Assembly (NCBI GenBank): GCA_030704615.1
Contig: CM060733.1
Coordinates: 10,976,001-11,040,000, forward strand
Direction: 5' to 3'
Source: Takakia lepidozioides
Taxonomy: Eukaryota > Streptophyta > Takakiopsida > Takakiales > Takakiaceae
Length of the DNA: 64,000 bases
Below are positions 13,626 through 25,811 of this stretch, piece after piece (within the stretch, counting starts at the first letter, position 1; every line of letters starts with the position of its first letter). The notes under the pieces were generated by a model. The model was not told where the DNA came from, ran no database searches, and was given only the letters and a program-made list of their open reading frames with translations. Both the position numbers and the translations under genes were made by a program.

Positions 13626-13838
13626 GAACCTTGCGGCCAGGGAGGCTCCTTGAATTACAAAGAAAAAAATTTGCCAGTGTTTTACCAGTCCAAATGACCG
13701 ATCCAGATTCCAGAGAGGAAAAAGGAAAACACATACACTGTAGTGATTGGGCCCTAGAAAAGAGCGGGTCAGATGCATATTGTAAGGAAGACAATAGGAA
13801 TAATGAAATATGAAGAAGTGCATACAGAGTTTATAATA

Positions 13839-14209
13839 GAGTTATCCGTAAAGTGAGCCTGAGTTTGGTACCCTGTTTGGACCCGAGTTACGGGTTTCAT
13901 CCCGAGTTTGAGTTAATCCGTAAAGTGCAGAAAACTGAGCACGAAGTCAGAAAAGAGGGCACCAAATCATAAACTGGGGATGAGGGCAACAGCTGCTATG
14001 GCGAGGGCCCGTGAGCTCTGACCGCCTCCGCCTCGACAACTAACAAAACTCGGCACCAAACTCCTGCCACCCCCATTTTCCTAGTCCTGGCAGTTTGGTC
14101 CCTTGTTTTTTTCTAGTCGTACCGCTTAATCCTGAGTTTCGAGTTTCATACCGAGTTTTGGCCAAACTCAGGGTTCTCATGCGAGTTTGGGACCCTTTAG
14201 GGATAACTC
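13839..14209. mobile_element. MITE-like element with TA target duplication
   Basis: The left end GAGTTATCCGTAAAG (13839) and the right end CTTTAGGGATAACTC (ending 14209) are inverted, and TA dinucleotides flank both ends (13837-13838 and 14210-14211). Inside, both halves carry GAGTTT/AAACTC words in opposite orientation. At 371 bp with no coding capacity, it fits a TA-targeting (Tc1/mariner-type) MITE. Confidence 0.7.
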
Positions 14210-14213
14210 TAAT

Positions 14214-15180
14214 ATGTCTAATATGTCGTACTCTAATATGTCTAATATGTCGTGAACATGTCGTGAACATTTGTTTGCTAACTGCTGTCCTGTGAATGAA
14301 AGCATCATGTGACCCTGGTGAGAAGTTTCCCTTTGGAAAAAGGCATGTCCCGCATTGTTTTCTCATCCTCTCTAGCGGGTTCGAACACGGCATGCTTACC
14401 TAGCCGAATCGGCCCTCTGCTGCCCGTACCCTGGCATTAAAATCACTTGAGGTATGCGGAATGGGCACTGCTGGCCTATTCTGCGTGCCGAATTGGCACC
14501 TGGCCTCAGCTGCATATGCAGCGAATAAGGCAGAATAAGCCTCAAGTGCTTTTAAAGTTATCTCCTTGGAGTAAGAAAATTTAATGCACCTCGTGCCATT
14601 TGATGCTACCTTTGCCGGATGATACTGGCATGCTGGGCTCCTCCTATGGAACCCCTGTCAAATCCTTCCCACCTCATGGAACCTAGGTGTCTGGTGTGTA
14701 ACTGTTATTAGTCCATTTTTAACTTAGCCAAATTTGGACTTAGTCGAATCTTGAGAGTTACACCGAGCGAAGTTACACTCCATTTTGTGTAACCCCGAGG
14801 GATTTGCAACACTTGTCAGGTCAACTGAAGAATTACAGGGTAAGTCTCCCTACAAAAGAGTCAACAAGTCTTCACTACGGAATCCATATTTATGGTTTTA
14901 TAATATTTGCCACGTCTTTTTATTACTATGGGGAGGTTCTAATTTTTTGTAACATAATAATATAATAATGGGCTCTCATTTTAAGATAATAGCATCTTCA
15001 ATGCGCCTATGGGCCCCGCCAGTACGGTCAAGTGCCATCCACCTGGTCCGCCGGAGGGTCCTTACCGCAGTCTAGTATGTTGTTATGGAGAGTCTGCTTG
15101 AGGGTCCACCGACCGTGCAGATAAGTCCTGTATATCCAGAGTCCGCTCGAGAGGGTCCACTCCAGTGTTGTGGGTTCTTG
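14214..15180. other. Intergenic stretch without recognisable genes
   Basis: TAATATGTC words repeat immediately right of the MITE (14210-14270). Near 15000-15180 there are short GAGGGTCC/GGGTCCAC words repeated three or four times, typical of a degraded non-autonomous element. Nothing coding was recognised. Confidence 0.4.
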
Positions 15181-15185
15181 CCATA

Positions 15186-15335
15186 TTGAAGGAACCTCCG
15201 GTTCCGGTTCCTTGGTATATTTAAAGAGACGGTTCCGGTTCCGGATCCGGTTCTTTTTTTATGAAGCGGTTCCGGTTCCAGTTCCGGGTATTTTTTGGGA
15301 AGGAACCGCCGGTTCCAGTTTCCGCTTCTGGTTCT
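15186..15335. repeat. GGTTCC-rich minisatellite patch
   Basis: The hexamer GGTTCC and its variants (CGGTTCC, CAGTTCC) recur more than ten times across about 150 bp, interrupted by TTTTTT runs. The pattern resembles the internal part of short non-autonomous DNA transposons, but terminal repeats were not found. Confidence 0.75.
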
Positions 15336-15339
15336 CTAT

Positions 15340-18300
15340 TTTTTGAATTTCAAAATATATATTAAATTTTTGATCATTTTTTATAAATCTGAAAATGATT
15401 TGTGAATCCCCATTAGTTATATCAAATCTTTTGACCATGTTGAAAAGAAACAACACAACATTCATATACAAATTTATGAAATAATAATAATGCAATGTAA
15501 GCGAGTATAAATTAATGTGTGTAGAGTACACAAAGAAATCATTTTATCTCAAACAACTCGGCCTCTGCAATCAACTCCTCGTTGTCATCTAAGTGGACTT
15601 CCTCACTATTCAAAAACAGACTTGAGAGACCCCTTTAATTCCTTTGTACAAGTAGCTGACCCATTTTCCAGATCGAAATCTGGCGATTTTTCACCAGAAA
15701 GAAAAACATTGCACCAGGGTGACACGCAGTGCACTATCCAATGGAGCTATCCACCGCAGGTAGTTAGAATTATTAAGTTGGTAAATCCTGCTACATTGTC
15801 AGGTGTGGTATAATATTAATAATTGAAGAAAAAGATAATATATTCTCCTCCCCCTTCCAATCCTTGGGCAGTGTCCCATTGAGCGCATGGCAAGGTTATT
15901 CGTCTCAAAATTTAAAAACATTTTGGCTCGAAATCATATCTGCCGGGTCCATATTTGGTTCAAGTGATATAAGAACTTAGTACAATGTTGACTATAGTAA
16001 TGACATATCTGATGTTCGATTGAACGATCTCTTGTTCATATTAGGAGAAATTCAGGAGGTATCAAATCAAAACTGAGTGATAAATTTGTTAAATATATAA
16101 GTTGCATCATTTCACAATGTTGAGCATATGGACAGGTAGTAAGTATTTAATTTATTAATTCAGAAACTATTAAGAAGGGCTACAGAAGAAGATTAAGTTG
16201 AGAGAGTACATGGCCCACTATGTGACTTGAAGTTACATCTTGAAACCTTGAAACCTGAAAGCAACACCCCTACAAATCCCACAAGTAAAGACAACTAATA
16301 CGTCACCCATCACACCTCTCTCACTCATTAGTAACAAAGAAGAACATTAAAGTGTGTTGAACGTAATAGGGAACGGGATTCTTAGTGTCTTTTACATGTG
16401 GTAAAATAACAGCAAACTGATCCAAGGCCACTGGCAGTATGAATGTCAACAAACAAGACACTGAAAATCCCATTCACTTCCAAATAGGAATTCAGAATGC
16501 GTCACTGAGACATAAAAGAAGCCACCCTAGTTACTAAGGGAATATTCTAACCCTCTTTTTTAAGTCCTACAAATTTATAGAGCCTCCTTTGTAAATTCGC
16601 ACAAGCCTTCAAAGGCCCAATGGATGGTTGTAGGAAAGACAATTTCTCTCCTAGTATCTAAGTTCTTTCCATTTCTTCAAAATACATATCTCTCTTTTTT
16701 CTTTTTCTTTTTATGCTACCTTAAGTTTACATCTCTTTGTTTTTACCATACATTATATCTTACAAGGAAATATGTTGTTGAAGAGTTTTAAATGGTGTAG
16801 ATTTCTTGGCTTAAATATGGAGATTGGGGCAGCGGTTGGGCGCCCATGCTATTCCCTTCCTGAGTAACTAAGGTCATTGGATTGAGTAGCTTGACATTCT
16901 CTTAACATCATCCAACAAGGCAAGTCCTCTACTGAAAATGTAAAAAGTAGGACGCCTCCCTCTGGAAACGTAAACTATGGTGTCACGTAAACGATGTTGT
17001 CTCTTGACGACGAAGGCCTACCTGACTTCCAGTAGGAACTCCAGCAGGAAGGTGGATTATGACATGCCACTTCTGACCGAAAAGCAAGCAATGCGTCAAA
17101 TGGGTGGCCCTGACCGGGTGGGCCAACCTTGCTCTTGCTCTCCCTTTTTGTGAACGAGATTCAAATGATTGGTTAAGTGAAATATTGTGTGAGGGAATGA
17201 TGTTGGTTATTGTTCCAACATGGTTGTTGGAGACATTCATGATGGGTGCTTTGTATTTGGAGTGGGTTCTTCAATGAGTGTTGTGACTTCATGGAGTGTC
17301 AATGAATCGTAGTGGTGTTCCATGTTCCATATAACACTCACGAATGCAAAGTGCACCCGGATTCACCATTCAAGAAAATTTGTGGGCAATGGATTTATAG
17401 TAATATAGCCATATATCATGAGAAATACTCCAAAATATAATCAATGCACTGCCAAGTAATTAATTAGTAATTATTATGTACATCACTTATTAATTTATTA
17501 TTAACTATAATTTAGTATTATTGATTATTTTTCTGTACCTTATGTTGTTCTGCATAGACCCTCGCGTCCTATGCTTTTTGTAAAGATTGTCAAATAAAAC
17601 AACATGTTTGAATTCTCACAATAGGGTCAAATATTGCTTGAAGGGTCGAATGCTTGAAGATGGATGGGACCGGGTGGAGCTGGAATTTCTCCATAACCAT
17701 GTTCATGAATATCACTATATTCATCGAATCCTAACACTCATGTTTATGGGAGAGGTTCAAATGAGAATAGCCCTTCATTTATGCAGTGTTTCATTAAGAC
17801 TTACACCATAGAGGATGATTGGATTGTGGATTTACATGTAGTCAATCATACAATACTTGATATTTTCCTAAATATTTTTATCCCAATCAAGTTACTATAA
17901 TTTATATACTTTATTATTGACTTGCTTATTTTTGTGACATATTTACAATTTGATTTGAAAAAAATAAATGCGTCTATGTTGGCCCATTTGGCCGGAACTA
18001 ATTATTGGTCATTCAGGCTGAGGCAAGGTTTATCACGAGCCGTCTCAAAGGCCTAGAGGTGCAAATTGTTGATGAAGTGGTGGTTTGTGGAGCAGTTCAA
18101 ATGGGCGAGATGAAATCCTTGAGTTTTTGCAATAAGTAAGTCTCTAAACCGTGACAAATCATTTCTATTTTTTATTCCATTTTGATGCAAATGACATGTT
18201 AATAATTTTATGTATTTTCATTGCATAATTCGCACCTTAATTGCTCCTGCTTACGTTGGGTTGCCTATCGTTGGGATATCCCATATAACAAGCACCTCAT

Positions 18301-18397
18301 GTGGACCAACTGGAGAACCACACAAAGTTGTCAGATGCCACGCGCACATGCCTCATTACAAATCCAAGCTTACAAACTGACAAACTGCAACGAGGAC
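15340..18397. other. AT-rich intergenic region, no recognisable gene
   Basis: The region has T-rich and A-rich tracts, no long open frame and no family resemblance. Short frames near 15517-15813 and 16983-17240 have no recognisable domain. I would not annotate a gene here. Confidence 0.4.
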
Positions 18398-18916
18398 TTA
18401 CCTCCACAGTGCCCCTGCAAATATTTCTAATGTGACCAAGGGATTGGAGGTTCTCCGGGAGAAGGCCACCGAGGTGAAGGAGTCACTCACGGTAGAGGAG
18501 ACAAATGCATTTACGTTCCTCAAGGACCCCTCGAGGTCGCACGACTCCATCAAGGAATGGAGTGAATTTGCTAGGCTCGGGGTGGGGAGGAATGCTACGG
18601 GCCACCCTTTCTCCAGTCCCGCAACTACCGCCATCCATGGATCGTAGATAAGGCACTGTTTCCACAATTTTTCCAATAAATCTGGGTGCTCTTGAAGAAA
18701 AGTGTCATAACCAACAACCTCAAATAAGTCAGCAACATAAATGGCAAGATATTCAATCGCAGCTTGCATGAGGTCCTCTACATTGTATTTGTGCCCCATG
18801 AGATAAATTTCAAAGACAAGGTGAGTGGAAATTTTTGACTTCAGCGCATTTGAACAATATGATTTCAACAAACTAAGCTCGTACATTGGGTTAAATGCTT
18901 GCATACAGCTCCACAT
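18398..18916 (-). pseudogene. BTB/BACK-domain (MATH-BTB/BPM-SPOP-like) fragment
   Basis: A 172-aa open frame contains LKSYCSNALKSKIS, then YNVEDLMQAAIEYLA and FLQEHPDLLEKLW. That order matches the end of the BTB domain and the following BACK-like helices of SPOP/BPM substrate adaptors for CUL3 ubiquitin ligases. In the family, the N-terminal MATH domain and the BTB core come first; neither is visible upstream here. The last 90 residues have no family match and may be read-through of neighbouring DNA. I infer a truncated gene copy or a terminal exon whose other exons are lost. Confidence 0.5.
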
Positions 18917-19308
18917 TAGGGATGCATAATCACCATTATTGGATCAATTCCCTTATGCATTTAATTAGTTATCTACAAAGACATATACACTCCAGTAGGT
19001 CATGATAGATCCAATTAGTTTATGATTTGATCAGTGATCAGTAGGTCGCATCGAGTCTTGATGCCACGTTGTCAGAAATGAATGCTTCGCCTGCAATCTT
19101 TGTAGCTCAAACCCAGATCGCTGATCATAAGCGAATTTCGAGATTCACGTGGAACAACTGTAACGAAGAAGTGCATGCTAAGACCGTGCTAAAAAACGAA
19201 CAAAATCACATCTATCGGTAGTTCAACGTCAAACTAATGAATTGACTAACATCTCAATCTACGTTTCAAGAGAGAAAATTTATATAAGTTAAGTGAAATG
19301 AAGGGGCG
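18917..19308. other. Intergenic, nothing recognised
   Basis: This is AT-rich sequence upstream of the BTB/BACK fragment. I looked for the missing MATH and BTB core exons on the minus strand and did not recognise them. Confidence 0.35.
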
Positions 19309-19560
19309 TTAATGGAAATAATTTGGGAGTTTAAATGCTAGGTAAATTGGTTTGTGGTCGGTCCAGTATGCTTCTTTTGTTCCAGACAAATATTGTTGTG
19401 TAGGTACATTGATCCATATATGATCTAATTGAGAATTGGAAGTTGTTGTAGATTCGTTGAATGTATCATGGATGTGGTCGTGATTTGTCATGAATGAGCG
19501 AAGTGATTCAGATTCATTGTTACATTTACAAAGGTTGATCGTGTAAAAATTGTTGGACAT
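19309..19560 (-). pseudogene. Endonuclease/exonuclease/phosphatase (APE-like) C-terminal fragment
   Basis: The 83-aa frame contains SQLDHIWINVPTQQ followed by WTDHKPIYLAF. This matches the (S)xLDxIW...(S/T)DHxP end of apurinic-endonuclease-like domains found in non-LTR elements and some Helitrons, where the Asp-His pair is catalytic. Upstream catalytic blocks are absent. The element type cannot be decided from this piece. Confidence 0.45.
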
Positions 19561-19839
19561 TTGGTGCTTTTATTGTATAAGAAATGTAAAATGTTATGAA
19601 GGGAAAGTAAATGAGGGTTATAAATTGCAATTACGTGTATTGCTCTACGGGATTTATTATAATTTTGTCTTTCTTTTAAATATGATAGTGTTGTGTATAT
19701 TAGTCCGTGTCTATTTACATTTGTCGGATCAAATGCAAGACGATCCATGATTAATCCTTGTGCTCTATGTATAGTATGTGCTATTGCAAGTTGAATTGGA
19801 AATTGAGTAGTAGTTATTACATGGTCATGATTATCCTGC

Positions 19840-22351
19840 TACCACGTGTCCCAAGTGCAAAAAATCTAGATACCGAGATGATGTTCAAGGAAAGAAAATC
19901 CCACGAAAGGTACATTTCTCTTATATTCTCTTTCCTGCCATTTATATTTATATACATATATACATGTGTCTACCAACTAATATATCATTTTAGGGTGTAG
20001 GGTTTAAGAGGTTGTATCATTCCGATATTATTAGGGTATGCATATAGGTTATAAGAATCCTTCAACTAATGTAGACTTTACAAAATATCTACATACAAAC
20101 CTTTGCAAATATATACCCCTCTCTTATGTACAATATGTGGATCCAAATGACAGAAAGTAAATATTGATATATTTGTTGTGTTTGTGGGGGAGGTTAGAAA
20201 ATGCATTATTTTCCAGTCATCCCGCGCTTGAAAGCACAATTCCGGAGTCCATCATTTGCCCAACTCATGAAGTGGTATGCGGAGCATCGGAGCCCTCCCA
20301 GAAAGATGTGCGGCCCTCACGATTCGCCGACATTGAAACACACCGAGGAACAATGGCATTTTTTGAAGGACGATCCCAAGACATGTTCGGCTCGGCTTCT
20401 CCGCGGATGGTGTAAACCCACATTCAGTCCAGTCAAGTAGCCATTCAACATGGCCTGTGACTTTGGTTAACTACAACATCCCTCCTTATCTTGCTATCAA
20501 GAAGGGTCATATCATGTTGGCTGCCATTGTGCCAGGTGAATAACACAACTATTTTTTGTTGCTTTAGGATGTACGTGGTAGTACAATGTCCAATATATAT
20601 GGAACTAAGAATATCATTTGTTATGTTTGAATTTGAAATGATCTTGTATATATTGCAAATATAGGGAAAAAAACAAGTTGCGAATATGGATGTGTAATAT
20701 GCGTCCATTGGTTGACGAACTCAATATATTATGGAATGGAGTTCCAGCTTATGATGCATCGGCACCCACTGGCCAACGTTCTTTTCTCTTGCGAGGGCTT
20801 TTGCTATGGACAATGCATGACTATCCAGGTACATTTTAATTTGATATTACCTATAATATATATATTCTACCGTATATCATGTGTTTTGTATGTGCTCGTC
20901 ATGATTTTTCTTTAGCAATTCATGTTTTTGCTCGGTTCATTGAAATTATACGAGGCGACGAATGTTAAATCCCAACTAAATTCATGGTTTTGTGCAGGGC
21001 TTTCAATTCGTTCGGGACTAAGCACAAAGGGGTACGCAGCATGTTCATGTTGTGGGCCGGATACCTTAATGCAAAGCATTCGAAGAACGTCGCGAAAATG
21101 ATCTATCCTAACTACCGGAATTTTCTTCCTCTCAACCATCCATGGAGAATGAGAGGCAAGAAATTATTTGATGGGACCGTGGAGAGGAGACCTCCACCCG
21201 TGCGTCCCCCTGGGTCATTTTAGAAAGCCCGGTGGCGAGAGGTGCTGGATAAAAAATGCCGGTTCAAGAGGTGTGGCATGTCCCGGCTCTCAATCTTCTA
21301 CGAGTTGCCTTCTTGGGAGGTACAAGTCCAAAATGCATTGGACCATACATATTTCATTGAAATTCATGACATATTCATATGAAATTGCACCGAGTTCAGG
21401 GTTTATGACAAATTATATGCTAATTTCATGATGCGCAGGATCTGAAAATCCGGCACCTCCTTGATCCCATGCATATTAAGAAGAATGTGTGCTCATCACT
21501 TATTCGTGTACTGGCAAACTTAACCGGGGGGAAGAAGAAACGCGGCGATGATTCCCTTGGTGTGAGGCGAGAGCTTCCAAACCCAACACCGTATGCCACG
21601 ACTATGGCCTGAAGCTGATGGTGTGGACGTGAACAATGCTCCCAAGTAGAAGTATAGGGCGCCAACTTGGGCTTGGACAAAGGGGGAATACAAGCAAGTG
21701 CGGACCACAATACGAGCTATCCGGACCCCGACCGGGTATGGCGCATCTCTACGCAACAAATTTGAGGATGCCACCACTATCCATGGTTTGAAGTTTCATG
21801 ACTACCACAACATTTTGCAAGACATCCTTCCCATTGCAATATGAGGGACACTCCATGAGGGCATTCGAAAAGCCGTCTATCGACTTGCTAATTTATTCCG
21901 TTGGCTTTGCACAAAAAAGATGGACGAGGCGGATTTTCCACGAATGAAGGAGGAGGCGGCCACGGTCTTGTGTATGTTGGAGATGCATCTTCCCCCTAAT
22001 TTCTTTGACATCCAAGTACATTTGGTAGTGCACTTGGTGGAAGAGGCGAAGATTGCCGGACTGGTCCATGCTCAGTGGATGTATTTTCTAGAGCGTTACA
22101 TGAAGGAGGTCAAGGCACACGTGCGGCAAAAGACACATCCCGAGGGTAGCATGGCGGAGGGGTACACATTGCAAGAGGCTATGGTGAGAAGGGTGGACAA
22201 AGAGGCCCCTCCAATGTGGAAGGAAGAGGATGATGTGCGGAACAAAGACATGGTTTTGCCTAAAAAATCAAGGAGGGTGAAACTATCGAACACCGAGGTG
22301 GAGCAAGCACATGACTTTGTATTGAAGAACCCCCCTTGCATAGTGGAGTGA
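19840..22351 (+). pseudogene. CACTA transposase TNP2 with DUF4218, broken
   Basis: Landmarks of En/Spm-type transposases appear in order. A CPKCKKSRY zinc-binding start lies at about 19846. A YFPVIPRLKAQF block with MKWYAEHR lies at 20201-20440. Next comes PLVDELNILWNGV...LLLWTMHDYPG at about 20700-20830, then a CSCCGPDT-type Cys cluster at about 21030. The DUF4218 segment (LEMHLPPNFFDIQVHLVVHLVEE..., HPEGSMAEGYTLQE) is at about 21780-22351. The pieces are in different frames with AT-rich gaps. Some gaps have plausible GT...AG limits, while others hold stops. The transposase would cut and paste CACTA elements in the nucleus. This copy looks inactive. Confidence 0.8.
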
Positions 22352-22369
22352 GAGGCAAGACAAAACCCA

Positions 22370-23565
22370 AATAAAACTGGCAGCGACCGCCCGGGCGTCG
22401 ATGGCACTACCCCAGGAAACATGGCGAAAGAAAACACACCTACGACCCCCTCGTGGTCGTTGTTAAACACCCCCAGTAAAATATTTGGGAACTACAACCG
22501 ATGCCCAGGGAGTAGCTGGTAGCACCCCACACAAATATGGGAAAAAAAACAACAACAACAACACAACAGCAAACGACTTATAAGGGGGCGATGTTAAACA
22601 GCGTTGGGTTAGCGTAGGGATATGTACCGACCCCCAGGGAGGCGCTGATAGCACCCCAAAAAAATTTTACAAAAAAACTCACACCGACCCCCCATGGGTC
22701 GCTGTTAATCAGCGTCAGGTTATTGTTTAGGGACTTGAAGCGACCCCCAGGAAGGCGCTGATAGCACCCCAAAAAATACTTGCAAAAAAATCTGACAGCG
22801 ACCCTAGGGGGTCGCAGGTAACCGGCGTCGGGTTATTTAATTGTATGGACTTGTAGCGACCCCCCTGAAGGCGTTGATCGCACCCCAAAAATATTTTGCA
22901 AATAACTCACAACGACCCCCCATGGGTCGCTGTTAAGCAGCATTGGGTTATTGTTAGGAAGTTGAAGCGACTGCCAGGAAGGCGCTGATAGCACCCCCCA
23001 AAATATGGACAAAAAAATCTAACAGCGATGGCCTAGGGGTCGCTGTTAACAACGTCGGGTTATTGTTTAGGGACTTGAAGCAACCTCGGGGAAGGCGCTG
23101 ATAGTGGTAGCGACCCCCACGGAGTCACTAATAGAACCATTTCTGATTAAATTGAATTTTAATGAATTTTAAATAAGTATTATGATTTAGAATATATAGG
23201 ATTGCAGATTTGAGGAGCGTCATGATTTTATTTTTTGCTCTATTTTGCTCTTTGAATTCAGACTTTGGATTACTACATCCATGCAAAAGATTGGACCCAA
23301 AAAAATGAATATATATATATATATATATATTTCTTGGGTCACTATTGCAGAACTCTCTATGAAGAGTGCATAAAGTTGAAGAGAACTTAAATCTTGGAGT
23401 GAAAATGAGGGAAGAAAATATGGTTTTGGGTCCAGATGATTTTTTTTTGTTGCGAAATTTTGCACGCACATTGCACACACTGTCATTAAGCATATGGCTA
23501 GAGAATGGAACAAAAAAAAAAACATGTGGAGGCGAAACACAGTTTCCCGTCTATACGATATGAAG
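22370..23565. repeat. Left arm of a giant inverted repeat, CACTA-like subterminal array
   Basis: From 22370 to 23125 a degenerate unit of roughly 100-130 bp repeats, with blocks such as AGCGACCCCC, GGCGCTGATAGCACCCC and GGGTCGCTGTTAA. From 23095 to 23565 a unique-looking segment follows. Both parts match, in reverse complement and reverse order, the arm at 25812-27130. Shared landmarks include GTGGAGGCGAAACACAGTTT near 23525 and an AT microsatellite near 23310. Arrays of GCGAC-type words are typical of CACTA subterminal regions. Confidence 0.85.
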
Positions 23566-23999
23566 TTACGTTCATCACTTGAATGACCCATTGAATGAAC
23601 TTGGTTCAAGCTCATCTTTGGTCCACATGTGCTTAAGTATGTTCAGATCATCAATGCAAAGTCACAAAAGATGAGCATCAAGAAGAAATATTCACATCAA
23701 TCGGTTAATCAAATGTATCCAAAGTGCATCATGAGAATATCTACAATGCACTTCTACGCGATCCCGATCTCAAAGCAACCGTAGTTCTATCACACACATC
23801 CTACTACAATTTGCAACTGTTCTTGTCATATTGGCAAATTGTTGTACATCATAATGGGAGACATCCTCTTGGTTGGTCAATTTGGTTCCGAAGTAGTTGC
23901 CATGTTCGCCTTGTAACAATGTGTCACGTGGGTACTACATCATGTCATCGGGAGGGACATCATCTTCCTCATCAAGCTCCAACTCCTGTCTATTGTCCT

Positions 24000-25170
24000 C
24001 ATCGAAGTCACTATATTAACCCCTCTCAAGAGAGTCATGATCAGAAGCCGAACCATCATCCATATATTCATATGGCTCATGCACGACCGGAGGGTCAATA
24101 GGAGGCGGCACAATATGATCTTCCTCTTCTGGTACATCCTCATTGTCATCGTCATCGTCATCCTCATCCTCATTCTCATCATTATCCTCATCGTCATCCT
24201 CGTCTTCGTCCTCTTCCTCCTCCGGCGCAATATTCGCATCAACCACTTGATCTCCTCCAACATTGTTCAAGGCAGTGTCTTCAATGCCTATATCCACGAA
24301 GCATCATATCCCGCATCCGCATCGGCCACCTCGTCCACCTTGGTCGCTTTGGCCACCTCGACCTCATCACCACCCCAACGGTTTGATCCCTCGCCATGGT
24401 AAATGCGTCTCCCTCTTGGCCTAGCATGCAGAACCACCTTCCAATTTCCCGATGTAGTCTTGTCTTCAGAAAAAAAAGACTTGTTCCCTGTCCTTCGGCC
24501 ATGCAAATGGTTCATTGGAGATGCGTGTAAAGGGCGTGATCCTGGAAGTGTTGACCCCCATGAAGCCATACTCGTCAGGCAAGAGGGTTGCATTTGGGCC
24601 TCTAATGTGGGGTTGAAACCACCTCCCCTTGAAAAGAATAGGGCGATGGTGATCATACTCGAGTTGCAAAATGGCATCAAGCTCCCCAATATATTCAAGC
24701 TTGCTTCTCTCGGGTCAAATGTCCCTTGTGCTTGACACGGAGTATTGCCAATATGTGACACACAAACCGGAGTCAAATGTGGTCTTCCGACGCATGTCAA
24801 GAGAACGGATGTGGAAATGACGACCATGAATCCAAATTGAGGAGAATGAAATGGCATATGAGATGGCCCTCTCGCAAGCTCTTGCACTAAAGGCGGCACC
24901 ACCTTGCCCGCGGCCATCGCAGCCTCAACTCCACTCCGGAGCCAATGGCGAAATGGTCTCAATGGCTGCATCTCTGTGGGCAAATCACGTGTCCCCGATG
25001 GGGCCGTGCTCCTGGATCCGCGCTGTCCTCGTGAGGCTCGCAATTCCCTTTCACGTGTGCGTCTCCAAATTGTACTTGCTTCCAACCGCCGTGCATTCTC
25101 ATGCGCACAAGATAACCCGACGGTGTTTGGCAACGACGTGTAGGGTGTCGGATCCGGTCGACTGCACATG
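24000..25170 (-). pseudogene. CACTA-associated DUF4216 and acidic tail, minus strand
   Basis: The frame near 24466-24669 has EYDHHRPILFKGRWFQP, DEYGFMGVN and NEPFAWPKDREQVFF. This is the layout of DUF4216, which normally follows TNP2 and DUF4218 in the same CACTA protein. A second frame at 24016-24297 is an acidic Asp/Glu run followed by PPPIDPPVVHE, a common C-terminal tail there. Here the segment is on the opposite strand to the TNP2/DUF4218 part and sits between inverted-repeat arms. Frames are interrupted, so it is a relic. Confidence 0.7.
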
Positions 25171-25811
25171 ATTTTTTTTTTTAAATTCCATTCTCAAGCC
25201 ATATGCTTAATGACAGCGTCTACAATGTGCGTGCCCTCACTTCTGGGTCATGAAGTGGTGCAGAAGGTGGAATTTGGTGTGAACAACTCCCAAGATTCCT
25301 ACACCCATTTCAGAGAACGAGATTGAGGTACATGTCAGGCCATCCAAATTTTCAGATACCCATTGTATGTGTATAAAGCAGTTTATTCCTATATTTGTGG
25401 TAGCAAGAGCCGACACCTATTGTCCATCAGAAGTCGTCCATTGAACCAATATTGTATCATTTTAATCTGTCACTATGATCAGACATGTTTGGGGTTTGAC
25501 AAGGATCACATGCAGACAAACTTCAATTCTAGTGCATGGTTTGCAGCGTTGGGGAACAGCTTCTCTGTAGACACAATTGCATTTCACTTCTCACTGCTAT
25601 GGCAACCCAACGCAGATGGCATGAAGGTGCTATTGCTATTTTCAGGTATTGTTGGGGGGGGGGGGGCACAGAGATAGCCCTCCGCAAATCAGGCATAAAG
25701 CTCAAGGTAGGGGTTTCCATTCATATCATTTAAGGTACCCGTCATTGCATTCAGGGTTGGTGGGAAACAAACAAGCATACTCATTCAACTAATGAACGCA
25801 ACTACGTGTCC

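Noticed and set aside
15186-15335. Regulatory element array (GGTTCC boxes)
   Set aside because: The spread and T-run interruptions fit degraded transposon sequence; there is no adjacent gene.
24120-24240. Plus-strand membrane-like frame of Ile/Val/Leu
   Set aside because: It is the antisense of the Asp/Glu-rich CACTA tail, a codon-complement artefact.
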